Notes: a model not told the origin generated them from the sequence alone. DNA of 61,483 nt from Eggerthella sinensis (GCF_003339815.1 NZ_PPTT01000026.1:1-61483); one strand, 5' to 3'. Positions 24,320-32,725 are shown, counted from the first letter of the stretch. Numbers and translations: made by a program.

Positions 24320-26010
24320 GCGAAAACGAAGCAGCCCCCGCGGCTCCCGCAGCCGCCCCGACCCGTCGCCGCTCCACGAGCGTGAACGCCAAAGCGTCGA
24401 ACAAGGCGGACGCCCCCACGCCGGGCCGCAACTCGTCGGCCACGCGCACCCCGCGCAAATCGGTGAAGGCGGGCGGCGCGCAGCAGCAGGGCTCCGGCTC
24501 GAGCAACCGCCGGCAGAACAGCGCGAACGCGGGCAAGGCGAACAACAACGCCGGCAACGCCAACAACAGCGGCGGCAACAGCGGCAATAGCAACCGCCAG
24601 AAGCAGGGCGGCGGTCAGAACAAGCAGAACAATCAAGGCAACAAGCAGAACAACCAGAACCAGAACCACCGTCGCCAGCGGCGCCCCTACGACAACAACC
24701 GCGGCGGAAACCGCGAGGTGCAGCCGAGCGTGTCGCGCGAAGAGCTGGGAAAGCTCAAGGTTGCCGAGTTGCGCGAGAAGGCCGCCGAGCTCAACCTCGA
24801 CGTCACGGGCCTCAAGAAGGCCGAGCTCGTGGAAGCCGTGTTCGGCGCGAGCGTGAAGGCCGAGGGCTTCATCGAGGTATCGGGCATTCTCGACATCCTC
24901 GCCGACGGCTACGGCTTTCTGCGCACGCAGGGCTATCTGCCCAGCGAGACGGACTGCTACGTGGGCTTGTCCACCATCCGCCGCAACGGCCTGCGCAAGG
25001 GCGACCTCGTGACCGGCCAGACGCGCCCGGCGCGCGAGAACGAGAAGTACGCCGCCATCCAGAAGGTCACGGCGGTCAACGGCACGCCCGTTGAAGAGCA
25101 GGGCAACCGCGTGCGCTTCGGCGATCTCACGCCGGTGTACCCCGACGAGTGCCTCACCATGGAGCACGGCAAGACCACCGTCACCGCCCGCGTCATCGAC
25201 CTCGTGTCGCCCATCGGCAAGGGGCAGCGCGGTCTCATCGTCAGCCCGCCGAAGGCCGGCAAGACCACCATCCTCAAGGACATCGCGGCCGCCATCAGCG
25301 CGAACAATCCCGAAGTCCACCTCATGTGCCTGCTCGTGGACGAGCGCCCCGAAGAAGTCACCGACATGGAGCGCTCCATCAAGGGCGAGGTCATCTCCTC
25401 GACGTTCGACATGCCCACCGAGAACCACATCGCCGTGTCCGAGCTGGTCATCGAACGCGCGAAGCGCCTCGTGGAATGCGGCAAGGACGTCGTCGTGCTG
25501 CTCGACTCGCTCACGCGTCTCGCGCGCGCCTACAACCTGGCGCAGCCGGCCTCGGGCCGCATCCTGTCGGGCGGCGTCGATTCCACGGCGCTCTACCCGC
25601 CGAAGCGCTTCCTCGGCGCCGCGCGCAACATCGAAGGCGGCGGCAGCCTCACCATCCTCGCCTCGGCCCTCGTGGACACGGGGTCGAAGATGGACGAGGT
25701 CATCTTCGAGGAGTTCAAGGGTACCGGCAACATGGAGCTCAAGCTCGACCGCAACCTGGCCGACCGCCGCATCTTCCCGGCCATCGACCCGGTGGCGTCG
25801 GGCACGCGCAAGGAAGAGCTGCTGCTCGAGCCCCAGGAGGCGCCGCTCATCTGGGCCGTGCGCCGCATCCTGTCGAACACGAACAGCACCGAGCGCGCCA
25901 TGGACATGCTCATCAAGTCGCTCAAGCAAACCGAGACGAACCAGGAGTTCCTCGTTCGCACGGCGAAGAAGGCGCAGCACAGCAAGGCCGACGGCACGCT
26001 CGAGTTCTAG
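24316..26010 (+). CDS. rho: Transcription termination factor Rho with N/Q-rich insert
   Basis: A 564-residue hexameric RNA helicase that ends Rho-dependent transcripts. Residues 1-135 are disordered; from about 55 to 135 Asn, Gln, Gly and Arg dominate (for example G-N-K-Q-N-N-Q-N-Q-N). Then a SAP-like Rho N-domain (139-170), the OB-fold RNA-binding region with G-Y-G-F-L-R near 198, a P-loop P-P-K-A-G-K-T-T near 312-319, Walker B V-V-V-L-L-D-S-L-T-R, and the secondary RNA site F-K-G-T-G-N-M-E. The core length is normal; the extra N-terminal part resembles Rho insertions in other high-GC Gram-positives and gut bacteria. Translationally coupled to the aldolase. Confidence 0.97.
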   Translation: MSENEAAPAAPAAAPTRRRSTSVNAKASNKADAPTPGRNSSATRTPRKSVKAGGAQQQGSGSSNRRQNSANAGKANNNAGNANNSGGNSGNSNRQKQGGGQNKQNNQGNKQNNQNQNHRRQRRPYDNNRGGNREVQPSVSREELGKLKVAELREKAAELNLDVTGLKKAELVEAVFGASVKAEGFIEVSGILDILADGYGFLRTQGYLPSETDCYVGLSTIRRNGLRKGDLVTGQTRPARENEKYAAIQKVTAVNGTPVEEQGNRVRFGDLTPVYPDECLTMEHGKTTVTARVIDLVSPIGKGQRGLIVSPPKAGKTTILKDIAAAISANNPEVHLMCLLVDERPEEVTDMERSIKGEVISSTFDMPTENHIAVSELVIERAKRLVECGKDVVVLLDSLTRLARAYNLAQPASGRILSGGVDSTALYPPKRFLGAARNIEGGGSLTILASALVDTGSKMDEVIFEEFKGTGNMELKLDRNLADRRIFPAIDPVASGTRKEELLLEPQEAPLIWAVRRILSNTNSTERAMDMLIKSLKQTETNQEFLVRTAKKAQHSKADGTLEF

Positions 26011-26079
26011 CGCTCGCGCATCCGTCACGCCGCGGTTAACGCCCGTCGCCGCTCGCGGTCTTATAATGGAAACCGTAAG

Positions 26080-26107
26080 GGAGCCGCACCCGTTTGGGTG
26101 CGGTTCC
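26080..26107. terminator. Hairpin between rho and sppA
   Basis: GGAGCCGCACCC - GTTT - GGGTGCGGTTCC, a 12-bp stem with one G-T pair. No T-run follows, so it could be a terminator or a leader hairpin. A TATAAT hexamer at 26062-26067 lies just before it but has no clear -35. Confidence 0.55.
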
Positions 26108-26153
26108 GTGTCGCATGCGGTAGTATGGGCTGATGCACGATCGAGGAGGTAAC

Positions 26154-27221
26154 ATGTCTCAAGATACCAACTGGCAGCAGCAGGTGTGGCAGCAGCCGGC
26201 CGCTCCGCAGCAGCCGACCCCGCAGGCTGCCCCGTACGGATACGCACCGCAGCAGCCCCCCAAGAAAAGTAAAGGTTGGATCGTCGGTCTCGTGGCCGTC
26301 GTGCTCGTCTTCGCCCTGCTCGCGCTGGGTATGTGGTCGTGCACGTCCGTCATGTCCTCGTCGTTCGGCACCATGGGCGCGCTCGGCTCGGCGGTATCGA
26401 GCGACGACGCCGATATGCTGACGAGCGATGCCGTGGCCATCATCGACATCGACGGCACCATCCAGTACGACGGCACCACGTCGAGCCCCGAGGGCCTCAA
26501 GGCGCAGCTCGACCGCGCCGAGAAGAACTCCCACATCAAGGCCGTCGTGCTGCGCGTGAACTCCGGCGGCGGCACCGCTACCGCGGGCGAGGAGATGGCC
26601 GACTACGTGCGCCAGTTCTCCGAGCGCACGAGCAAGCCCGTCGTGGTTTCGAGCGCTTCGCTCAACGCGAGCGCCGCCTACGAGATATCCTCGCAGGCCG
26701 ACTACATCTACACGGCGAAGACCACGGCCATCGGCGCCATCGGCACGGCCATGCAGATCACCGACCTGTCGGGTCTCATGGAGAAGCTGGGCATCAGCGT
26801 CGACAACGTGACGAGCGCCGACAGCAAGGATTCGAGCTACGGCACGCGCCCCCTCACCGAGGAGGAGCGCGCCTACTACCAGGACCAGGTCGACCAGATC
26901 AACGAGACGTTCATCCAAACCGTGGCCGAGGGCCGCGACATGAGCGTCGAGGAGGTGCGCGCGCTGGCCACGGGCCTCACGTTCACCGGCATGACCGCGG
27001 TCGAGAACGGCCTGGCCGACGAGATCGGCACGAAGGAGGATGCCGTGGCGAAGGCGGCCGAGCTGGCGAACGTCACGCATTACACGACGGTCACGCTTCA
27101 GCCGAAGGCGTCCGGCAGCCTGTCCACCCTGCTCGATCTCATGTCCGAAAACGACATTTCCACCGACGATATCGCCCAAGCACTGAAGGAGCTGGACAAC
27201 GATGGCAGCATCGCGCAATAG
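26154..27221 (+). CDS. sppA: Signal peptide peptidase SppA, short type
   Basis: A 355-residue membrane serine protease. A Gln/Pro-rich cytoplasmic N-tail (Q-Q-P repeats, residues 8-36) precedes one membrane helix (about 41-63). The peptidase core has V-L-R-V-N-S-G-G-G near 133-141, the nucleophile-type serine region V-S-S-A-S-L-N-A-S-A-A-Y near 164-175 (the usual Gly-Gly after the serine is Ala-Ala here), and the general-base lysine in A-D-S-K-D-S-S-Y near 226. It degrades leftover signal peptides. A strong GAGGAGGT site selects ATG 26154. Its 3' end overlaps the MetRS-like gene by 20 bp. Confidence 0.9.
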   Translation: MSQDTNWQQQVWQQPAAPQQPTPQAAPYGYAPQQPPKKSKGWIVGLVAVVLVFALLALGMWSCTSVMSSSFGTMGALGSAVSSDDADMLTSDAVAIIDIDGTIQYDGTTSSPEGLKAQLDRAEKNSHIKAVVLRVNSGGGTATAGEEMADYVRQFSERTSKPVVVSSASLNASAAYEISSQADYIYTAKTTAIGAIGTAMQITDLSGLMEKLGISVDNVTSADSKDSSYGTRPLTEEERAYYQDQVDQINETFIQTVAEGRDMSVEEVRALATGLTFTGMTAVENGLADEIGTKEDAVAKAAELANVTHYTTVTLQPKASGSLSTLLDLMSENDISTDDIAQALKELDNDGSIAQ

Positions 27222-29229
27222 CAACGAACGCACCACCTGGCCGAAGCGCGCCGTCGTCACGGCGGGCATGCCCTACGGCAACAAGCCGCTGCACTTCGGC
27301 CACATCGCCGGCGTGTTCGTGCCGGCCGACGCCTTCGCACGCTTCCTGCGCGACCGCATCGGCGCGTCGAACGTGCGCTTCATCAGCGGCACCGACTGCT
27401 TCGGCTCGCCCATCAACGAGGGCTATCGCAAGCTCGTGGAGGCGGGGGAGTTCGACGGTTCCATCGCCGACTACGTGCAGAAGAACCATGAGGCGCAGAA
27501 GGCCACGCTCGACGCCTACGACATCAGCCTGTCCATCTACGAGGGGTCGGGCATGGGCCACTCGGGCGACGTGCACCAGCTGATCAGCGAGAAGTTCATC
27601 GAGAAGCTGCACGAGAACGGCCATTTGCAGCGCCGTGCCACGCTGCAGTTCTACGACGCCGAGGCGAACACGTTCCTCAACGGCCGCCAGGTGGTGGGCC
27701 GCTGCCCCGTGCAGGGCTGCAAGTCCGAGCACGCCTACGCCGACGAGTGCGATTTGGGCCACAGCTATTCGCCCGAGGACCTCATCGCGCCGAAGTCGTC
27801 GCTCACCGGCACGACGCCCGAGATGCGCCCCGTGGAGAACTGGTACTTCGACCTGCCCGCGTTCGCCGACTTCTTGCGCGGCCATGTGGCGGCGCTCGAG
27901 GCCGATCCCGAGGTGCGCGCCATCGTGGCGCAGACCATCAAGGAATTCCTCGCGCCGCCCGTCGTGTACATCAAGAACGACGCGCGCGAAGCCTACGAGG
28001 CCGTGGCCGGCGAGCTGCCTGCGCACGAGCTGCGCGAGCCCGAGAAGGGCAAGCAGAGCTTCGAGATCGAGTTCGCCACCATCGACGACCGCGATGCGGC
28101 GCGCGAGGTGCTCGGGCGGGCGGGAATCCGCTTCCGCACGGGCAAGGCGCTCGTGCCGTTCCGCATCACGGGCAACATCGAATGGGGCGTGAAGGCCCCG
28201 GTCATCGACGGCCTCGAGGGTCTCACCGTGTGGTGCTGGCCCGAGAGCCTGTGGGCGCCTATGTCGTTCACCATGGCCGTCAACGACAAGATGGGCCTGC
28301 CGCGGGGCAGCTGGCGCGATTTCTGGTGCTCGGAGGATGCCGAAGTGTACCAGTTCATCGGCCAGGACAACCTGTACTTCTACGGGGTTGCCCAGCCGGC
28401 GCTCATCGAGGCGCTGCGCCCGGGCGACATCCTCGCGCCCGGCACCACCGAGCATCCCATCCGCCAGACGACGCTCGTGGCGAACCACCACATCCTGTTC
28501 GGCGACAAGAAGGCGTCGTCGTCGGGCGCGGTGAAGCCGCCCACGGCCGACGAGCTGCTGGAATTCTACACCGTCGAACAGCTGCGCGCGCACTTCCTGG
28601 CGCTCGGCCTCGACCAGAAGTCGGTGGGCTTCAAGCCCAAGCCGTTCCTCGCCACCCCCGAGGAGCTGGCCGACGCGCGCGTGGCCGACCCGGTGCTCAA
28701 GGAGGGCGCGCTGCTCACCAACGTGTTCAACCGCCTGGCCCGCAGCTGCTTCTACGAGGCGCAGAAGAACTTCGAAGGCTACCTGCCGCTCGGCGAGGTG
28801 TCCGCCGACGTCGTGGCGAAGGTGCATGAGGTGCTGCGCGCCTACGACGAGACGATGCATCGCGTGGAGCTGCACACCATCATGTCGATCATGGACGAGT
28901 TCATCCGTTGGGCGAACAAGCGCTGGTCCGACGGCATCCGCGAAGCCGAGCTGGAGGGCAACGAGGAGGTGCGCCGCCAGGTGCTCGTGGACTCGTTCTT
29001 CCTGCTGCGTATGGTCACGCTGCTCATGCACCCCGTGGTGCCGACCGGCTCCGAGAAGATCTGCGACTACCTCAGCTTCGAGTTCGACGACTTCTTCAGC
29101 TGGAACTACGACTTCGAGAACATGGACGAACTGTGCAGCGCCGGCGAAATCACCGAGGGGCGCCACCGCATCCGCGAACTCCCGCCCCGCTTCGACTTCT
29201 TCGCCAAACACCCAAGCCAGTATAAGTAG
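27202..29229 (+). CDS. metG: Methionyl-tRNA synthetase-like class I ligase
   Basis: A 675-residue class I synthetase of MetRS type. The HIGH box reads H-F-G-H (31-34) in P-Y-G-N-K-P-L-H-F-G-H. The zinc knuckle keeps C-P-V-Q-G-C and D-E-C but its fourth ligand is changed (C-D-L-G-H). The KMSKS loop is altered: G-D-K-K-A-S-S-S-G near 434, losing the second lysine. A roughly 45-residue insert near residues 275-320 lies in the catalytic domain. The C-terminal helical anticodon region is present but no tRNA-binding OB domain is attached. It is probably a working lineage variant; a diverged paralogue with a canonical metG elsewhere is also possible. Confidence 0.82.
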   Translation: MAASRNSNERTTWPKRAVVTAGMPYGNKPLHFGHIAGVFVPADAFARFLRDRIGASNVRFISGTDCFGSPINEGYRKLVEAGEFDGSIADYVQKNHEAQKATLDAYDISLSIYEGSGMGHSGDVHQLISEKFIEKLHENGHLQRRATLQFYDAEANTFLNGRQVVGRCPVQGCKSEHAYADECDLGHSYSPEDLIAPKSSLTGTTPEMRPVENWYFDLPAFADFLRGHVAALEADPEVRAIVAQTIKEFLAPPVVYIKNDAREAYEAVAGELPAHELREPEKGKQSFEIEFATIDDRDAAREVLGRAGIRFRTGKALVPFRITGNIEWGVKAPVIDGLEGLTVWCWPESLWAPMSFTMAVNDKMGLPRGSWRDFWCSEDAEVYQFIGQDNLYFYGVAQPALIEALRPGDILAPGTTEHPIRQTTLVANHHILFGDKKASSSGAVKPPTADELLEFYTVEQLRAHFLALGLDQKSVGFKPKPFLATPEELADARVADPVLKEGALLTNVFNRLARSCFYEAQKNFEGYLPLGEVSADVVAKVHEVLRAYDETMHRVELHTIMSIMDEFIRWANKRWSDGIREAELEGNEEVRRQVLVDSFFLLRMVTLLMHPVVPTGSEKICDYLSFEFDDFFSWNYDFENMDELCSAGEITEGRHRIRELPPRFDFFAKHPSQYK

Positions 29230-29249
29230 GAGGGTTGGGGGCGCCTTTT

Positions 29250-29267
29250 CCTTTTTTGGCGCGGGGG
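29250..29267. repeat. Dispersed T-rich repeat copy 1
   Basis: CCTTTTTTGGCGCGGGGG. Almost the same string is found at 61460-61477, and its reverse complement matches the unit of the tandem array at 29365-29447. Confidence 0.7.
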
Positions 29268-29273
29268 ATTGTT

Positions 29274-29291
29274 GGGGATGCGGGCATCCCC
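29274..29291. terminator. Hairpin downstream of the MetRS-like gene
   Basis: GGGGATGC - GG - GCATCCCC, an 8-bp perfect stem, 45 bp after the stop. No T-run follows. Confidence 0.45.
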
Positions 29292-29364
29292 AGCCGCGCC
29301 GATCGCACGCCGCGTCCGTCCCGAATCGGCGCGGCACGCGCCCCTTCGCCCGTAGGTTGCCTCC

Positions 29365-29447
29365 CGCGCCCAAAAAGAAGGGGACCGCGCCCAAAAAGAA
29401 GGGGACGGCGCCAAGAAGAAGGGGACCGCGCCCAAGAAGAAGGGGGA
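29365..29447. repeat. Four-copy 20-21-bp tandem repeat
   Basis: Units of CGCGCCCAAAAAGAAGGGGA type at 29365-29385, 29386-29406, 29407-29426 and 29427-29447. The first two are identical; the last two have AAGAAGAAGG in place of AAAAAGAAGG. The array ends 7 bp before the methyltransferase ATG and its AAGAAGGGGG would act as ribosome site. Confidence 0.9.
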
Positions 29448-29454
29448 TTGCTTT

Positions 29455-29973
29455 ATGGGGTTTCTGCTGGTCATCCCTTTGTTTCTCATCAGATTCGGCT
29501 TGCTGTGGGCCGTGAACAAGGATGCGCTTGCGCGGGCGGCGCATTTTGCGCCGTTGGTGGATCGCGAGAAGATCGCCTACGGGCTGTACCAGATCTCTAA
29601 CGTCGCCCTCATCGTGTACCCGTGCTTCCTCAGCATCAAGCTGGAGCCGTCGTACCTGTTCGGCGCAGGGGTCGTCGTGTACGGGGCGGGCATCGTCCTG
29701 CTCGCCGTGTCGACGGTGCAGTTCGCCCATCCGTCGCCGAGCGGTCTTTTGGACCGCGGCATCTACCGCCTGTCGCGCAACCCGATGTACGTGGCGTACT
29801 TCCTGTACTTCGCCGGGTGCGCGCTGCTCCTGCAGTCCGTCACCATGCTCGTCCTCCTCGCGGTGTTCCAGGCGTCGGCCCACGGGATCGTCAAGGCCGA
29901 AGAACGATGGTGCCTCGCCACCTTCGGCGATGCCTACCGCACCTACATGAGCACCGTGCGCCGCTACCTCTAG
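29455..29973 (+). CDS. Isoprenylcysteine/phospholipid methyltransferase-like membrane protein
   Basis: A 172-residue membrane protein with four or five hydrophobic spans. The C-terminal half carries the ICMT/PEMT signature: G-L-L-D-R-G-I-Y-R-L-S-R-N-P-M-Y-V-A-Y (about 97-115), then E-E-R-W-C-L-A-T-F-G-D-A-Y-R-T-Y near 149-164, the SAM-binding region of the family. Substrate is unknown; bacterial members methylate lipids or small thiols. The ATG follows an AAGAAGAAGGGGG stretch that belongs to the tandem repeat. It converges on the minus-strand cytochrome module, and the two stop codons share one CTAG. Confidence 0.85.
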   Translation: MGFLLVIPLFLIRFGLLWAVNKDALARAAHFAPLVDREKIAYGLYQISNVALIVYPCFLSIKLEPSYLFGAGVVVYGAGIVLLAVSTVQFAHPSPSGLLDRGIYRLSRNPMYVAYFLYFAGCALLLQSVTMLVLLAVFQASAHGIVKAEERWCLATFGDAYRTYMSTVRRYL

Positions 29974-30533
29974 GCCGCTACCTCGAAGGTGTGGGCCGCC
30001 GGCAGGGGCGAGCGCGTGCCGTCCTCGTTGACGGAGCGAGCGATCACCTTGTGGAGGCCCGTCTCGCGCGGCGTGAACGCGAAGCTCCACCACACCCATC
30101 GCTCGGCCGTGGCCCCGGTGGTCGGACACGTCTTCCACGTTTCGCCCTCGTCGAAGGACAGCTCCACGGCCGTGATGGCCCTGTCGAAGTCGTAGGCCCA
30201 TCCCTCCAGCGTCATCGGCTCGTGCGCGGTTGCGCGGTACGCCGCTTTGATGGCCACGTTGGGCCGGTTCGTGAAGTCGTGTCCGTCGTCCTCGCACGCG
30301 GGGAGGGCGGGCGGTGCGGTCTCGATGGTGAAGGCGATGCCCACGATGTCGCGTACGAAGAGCTTGGCGGGAAGGCCCGGTATCCACAGCTGGTTGCCGG
30401 CGTGCATGACGTCGGCGATGTCCTCGCCGTTGATGCGGGACGCCACGACGGCGCCGCGGGCGAGGAGCGGTTGGAGCGGCAGCGACAGGACGTGCCCGTC
30501 GGCGGCGATGAACGTGACGGTGTTGCAGCGCAT
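29970..30533 (-). CDS. Split small partner, C-terminal half: Mo-co_dimer-type Ig-like domain and end of Oxidored_molyb-like domain
   Basis: A 187-residue product with no signal peptide. It begins M-R-C-N-T-V-T-F-I-A-A-D-G-H-V, matching the middle of its full-length paralogue at 34671-35753 (V-N-T-V-T-A-Y-G-A-D-G). Residues ~1-75 complete the sulfite-oxidase-like domain (L-W-I-P, then F-V-R-D-I-V); residues ~95-187 are the Mo-co_dimer-like Ig domain (G-W-A-Y-D-F-D-R-A-I-T-A-V-E-L-S-F-D-E-G-E-T-W-K). A GAGGAG site 7 bp before the ATG supports separate translation. Without an export signal it may be a pseudogene half, or be read by frameshift from the upstream half. Confidence 0.75.
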   Translation of the reverse strand: MRCNTVTFIAADGHVLSLPLQPLLARGAVVASRINGEDIADVMHAGNQLWIPGLPAKLFVRDIVGIAFTIETAPPALPACEDDGHDFTNRPNVAIKAAYRATAHEPMTLEGWAYDFDRAITAVELSFDEGETWKTCPTTGATAERWVWWSFAFTPRETGLHKVIARSVNEDGTRSPLPAAHTFEVAA

Positions 30534-30621
30534 GAGCGTCTCCTCGTTCGTGGTGCGGATGCGGCGCCATCGGCCGCGAGGGCCGAGCCTTCCGGTCGAT
30601 GGCGCCCGAGTTCGGTGGAAG
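30534..30621 (-). other. 88-bp spacer with stem-loop splitting the small partner gene
   Basis: It lies between the two halves and shifts the frame. It holds a perfect 10-bp inverted repeat (GGCGCCATCG, 30563-30572, and CGATGGCGCC, 30597-30606) and, at its downstream end, the GAGGAG site for the second half. Paralogues have no counterpart to it. Confidence 0.75.
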
Positions 30622-31122
30622 CTAGCGGGCTTGGGCCCGGTCGGCGAGCGAGGCGAGAGACACGCCCTCGACCTCCGCGTTGGCGATGGCCCCGCCGCCC
30701 GCCACGTTCGACGCGCACGAGCAGGCCATCTCGTAGGCGTCGGTGCCGTCCTCGTCGGCCAGGTCGGAAAGCGTGGCGTTGAAACTCGCGTCCACGTCCC
30801 CGCCGACGGCGATGGGCCGTTGCTCCATCGTCTCGAAGTATGCGGGCATGTTCGCGCAGAGCACCGCCGCCGCTTTCGAGAACTGGGTGGAGATGTCGGC
30901 GGTGCTCGAGAGCACTTCCTGATCGAATCCGAAGACGCCTTCGACGTTCGCCTCCTTGACGATGCCGCCCGGCGCCTCGGTGCCCGCGCATGTCGCGGTA
31001 TGCTGCAACGGGGCCTGCGCGCTGCCTTCGGCAAGCAGGGGCATCGCGGTCGACCCGGCGGACGCCGCCAGGGTCACGGCACCGAGGAGCGCCGTGATGG
31101 TTTTCGCGTTCGTGCTGTTCAT
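30622..31122 (-). CDS. Split small partner, N-terminal half: exported Oxidored_molyb-like domain
   Basis: A 166-residue product with a Sec signal (residues 1-31, cleavage after A-E-G or near L-L-A). It aligns with the first half of the 34671-35753 protein: V-E-G-V-F-G-F-D-Q-E-V near 60-70, the acidic segment L-S-D-L-A-D-E-D-G-T-D, and the cysteine motif M-A-C-S-C-A-S-N near 132-139 followed by A-N-A-E-V-E-G-V-S-L. It stops after A-D-R-A-Q-A-R, exactly where paralogues continue with D-G-V-N-T-V-T. It follows the triheme lipoprotein gene by 13 bp with an AGGAGGACCGC site. The conserved Cys corresponds to the position that binds the cofactor in sulfite oxidases. Confidence 0.78.
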   Translation of the reverse strand: MNSTNAKTITALLGAVTLAASAGSTAMPLLAEGSAQAPLQHTATCAGTEAPGGIVKEANVEGVFGFDQEVLSSTADISTQFSKAAAVLCANMPAYFETMEQRPIAVGGDVDASFNATLSDLADEDGTDAYEMACSCASNVAGGGAIANAEVEGVSLASLADRAQAR

Positions 31123-31135
31123 GCGGTCCTCCTCG

Positions 31136-32725
31136 CTATTGGATGTGGAATACGGTGTTCACGTCCTGCGGTATGACGCGTCCGGTTTCGGTGGTCACGC
31201 GCAGGCGCAGGTCGTAGCTGCCGGGCTCCAGGTTGTCGATGCGGTACGTCCAGTAGACCCAGCGGTCGATGGTGGACGAGGTGGTGTCGCAGCTCTGCCA
31301 CGTCGTTCCCGCGTCGAGCGAGAACGACAGGTCGGTCACCTGCTCGTTGTACCCGTCGGCATAGCCCTCGAACGTCACGGACGAGGTGTTCGTGAATATC
31401 TGGCCGTCGCGCACGTTCATGAACGCTGCGACCGGCTTGTTGAAGAACGTATCCTCGGTTCCGGGCACCAGCGTGCCGGGAACGTCGTTCTTCCATTTCG
31501 TCACGTCGGCGGCATCGGAGAACTGCAGCTCGGTGATGTAGCGGCGACTCGACGACGCGCCGGTGCCCTCGGTGAACATGGTGCAGGGATAACCGAGTTC
31601 GCTGGGAAGGTTCTCGCCGTTCATCTTGAAGGCCAGGATGGCCTTCTTCTCGATGAGCCAATCCACCTTGAACGTGGATTTCCCCTCTTCGCAGACGAGC
31701 GTCACCGCATCGCCTGTGACGCCCGCCATCTCGCAGATGGCCTCGAACGGGATGCCGGTGATTTCCGCGTTCGCGATGAACGCGTCGCCCACGCCGTTCG
31801 CGGAGCAGTTCATCTTCATGATGCGGGTTTCAAGGCGGTCTTCGGGGATGTCGACGAGCTTGAGGTCGAGCGGCGCGTCGACGAGGCCGTCCACGGCCAC
31901 GACGCGCTCCTGCAGCACGGAATCGTCGCTGCTCGAGTGCAGGGCGATGCCGTTCGGGTCGGTGGAGGCCGACAGCTGGTAGAAAGCGAGGTCGTTGTCC
32001 GTGAGCACGTCCTGGTCGAACGAGAAGTCGCCCGAAACGTTCGCGACGGCGGTGAATCCCTGCATCACGTCGTACTTGACCTCGTCCCACAGGGGCATGT
32101 CGCCCGTTGCGGGGTCGATGTAGTGGCAGGACAGGCACGTGCCGTTCTTGTCGGTGAAGTTGTTGCTGTTGAGGTGCGCGTTATGGATGACGCTTCCCAG
32201 CTCGAGGCCCGAGCGGCCGAACAACGGCTTCTGCTGCCCGTCGTGGCAGGCGATGCATGTGGTGACCGACACGGGATCGTCGCCGTAGCTGCTCAGCCCG
32301 TTGTGGGAAATGGGACACCATTCCAGGGCGTTCTCGAGCGAGTGGCACGATGTGCACCCGCGCTCCTCGGCTTTGATGATGCCCACGTTGTAGCCGCGCG
32401 GGTCGTTCGGTACGGGCTGCACCTGCACGCCGTTGTCGAGCGTGGTGACGGTTGCCTTGTACAGCTCCTTGGAGTCCTCGTCGCGTTTCGTGCGGTTGGC
32501 CACGTAGTCTTCGAGCGCTGCCGGGTCGTCGAACACGCTGCGGTCGGCCTGCAGGTCGTATGATTTCGTGGTGCCGGGCGTTTCGTCGGCGGACGCGTTG
32601 TCCGTGGCCGCCTTCGGCTGGCAGGCGCAGAGGCCGAGCGCGAGCGTTGCCGTCATGCAGCAGGAAGCGAGGATGGCAAGCCTGTGCCTCGTTCCGTTCC
32701 GCCCTCTCGGTGATGGTGCGTTCAT
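31136..32725 (-). CDS. Triheme cytochrome c lipoprotein fused to sulfite-oxidase-like region
   Basis: A 529-residue exported protein. Signal/lipobox L-C-A-C places the lipidated Cys near residue 35. Three haem c sites follow: C-T-S-C-H (124-128), C-I-A-C-H (157-161), C-L-S-C-H (197-201). Residues ~235-420 resemble Oxidored_molyb, with the cofactor-type cysteine in K-M-N-C-S-A-N-G and I-A-N-A-E-I-T-G-I-P-F-E-A; residues ~425-529 are the Mo-co_dimer Ig-like domain (S-F-S-L-D-A-G-T-T-W). It would carry electrons outside the membrane to or from an unknown substrate. It is followed by its split small partner and faces a LuxR-type gene. Start follows AAGGGGGAACC. Confidence 0.88.
   Translation of the reverse strand: MNAPSPRGRNGTRHRLAILASCCMTATLALGLCACQPKAATDNASADETPGTTKSYDLQADRSVFDDPAALEDYVANRTKRDEDSKELYKATVTTLDNGVQVQPVPNDPRGYNVGIIKAEERGCTSCHSLENALEWCPISHNGLSSYGDDPVSVTTCIACHDGQQKPLFGRSGLELGSVIHNAHLNSNNFTDKNGTCLSCHYIDPATGDMPLWDEVKYDVMQGFTAVANVSGDFSFDQDVLTDNDLAFYQLSASTDPNGIALHSSSDDSVLQERVVAVDGLVDAPLDLKLVDIPEDRLETRIMKMNCSANGVGDAFIANAEITGIPFEAICEMAGVTGDAVTLVCEEGKSTFKVDWLIEKKAILAFKMNGENLPSELGYPCTMFTEGTGASSSRRYITELQFSDAADVTKWKNDVPGTLVPGTEDTFFNKPVAAFMNVRDGQIFTNTSSVTFEGYADGYNEQVTDLSFSLDAGTTWQSCDTTSSTIDRWVYWTYRIDNLEPGSYDLRLRVTTETGRVIPQDVNTVFHIQ

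Noticed and set aside
29365-29447. CRISPR-like array
   Set aside because: Units are directly adjacent with no spacers and no cas genes are near.
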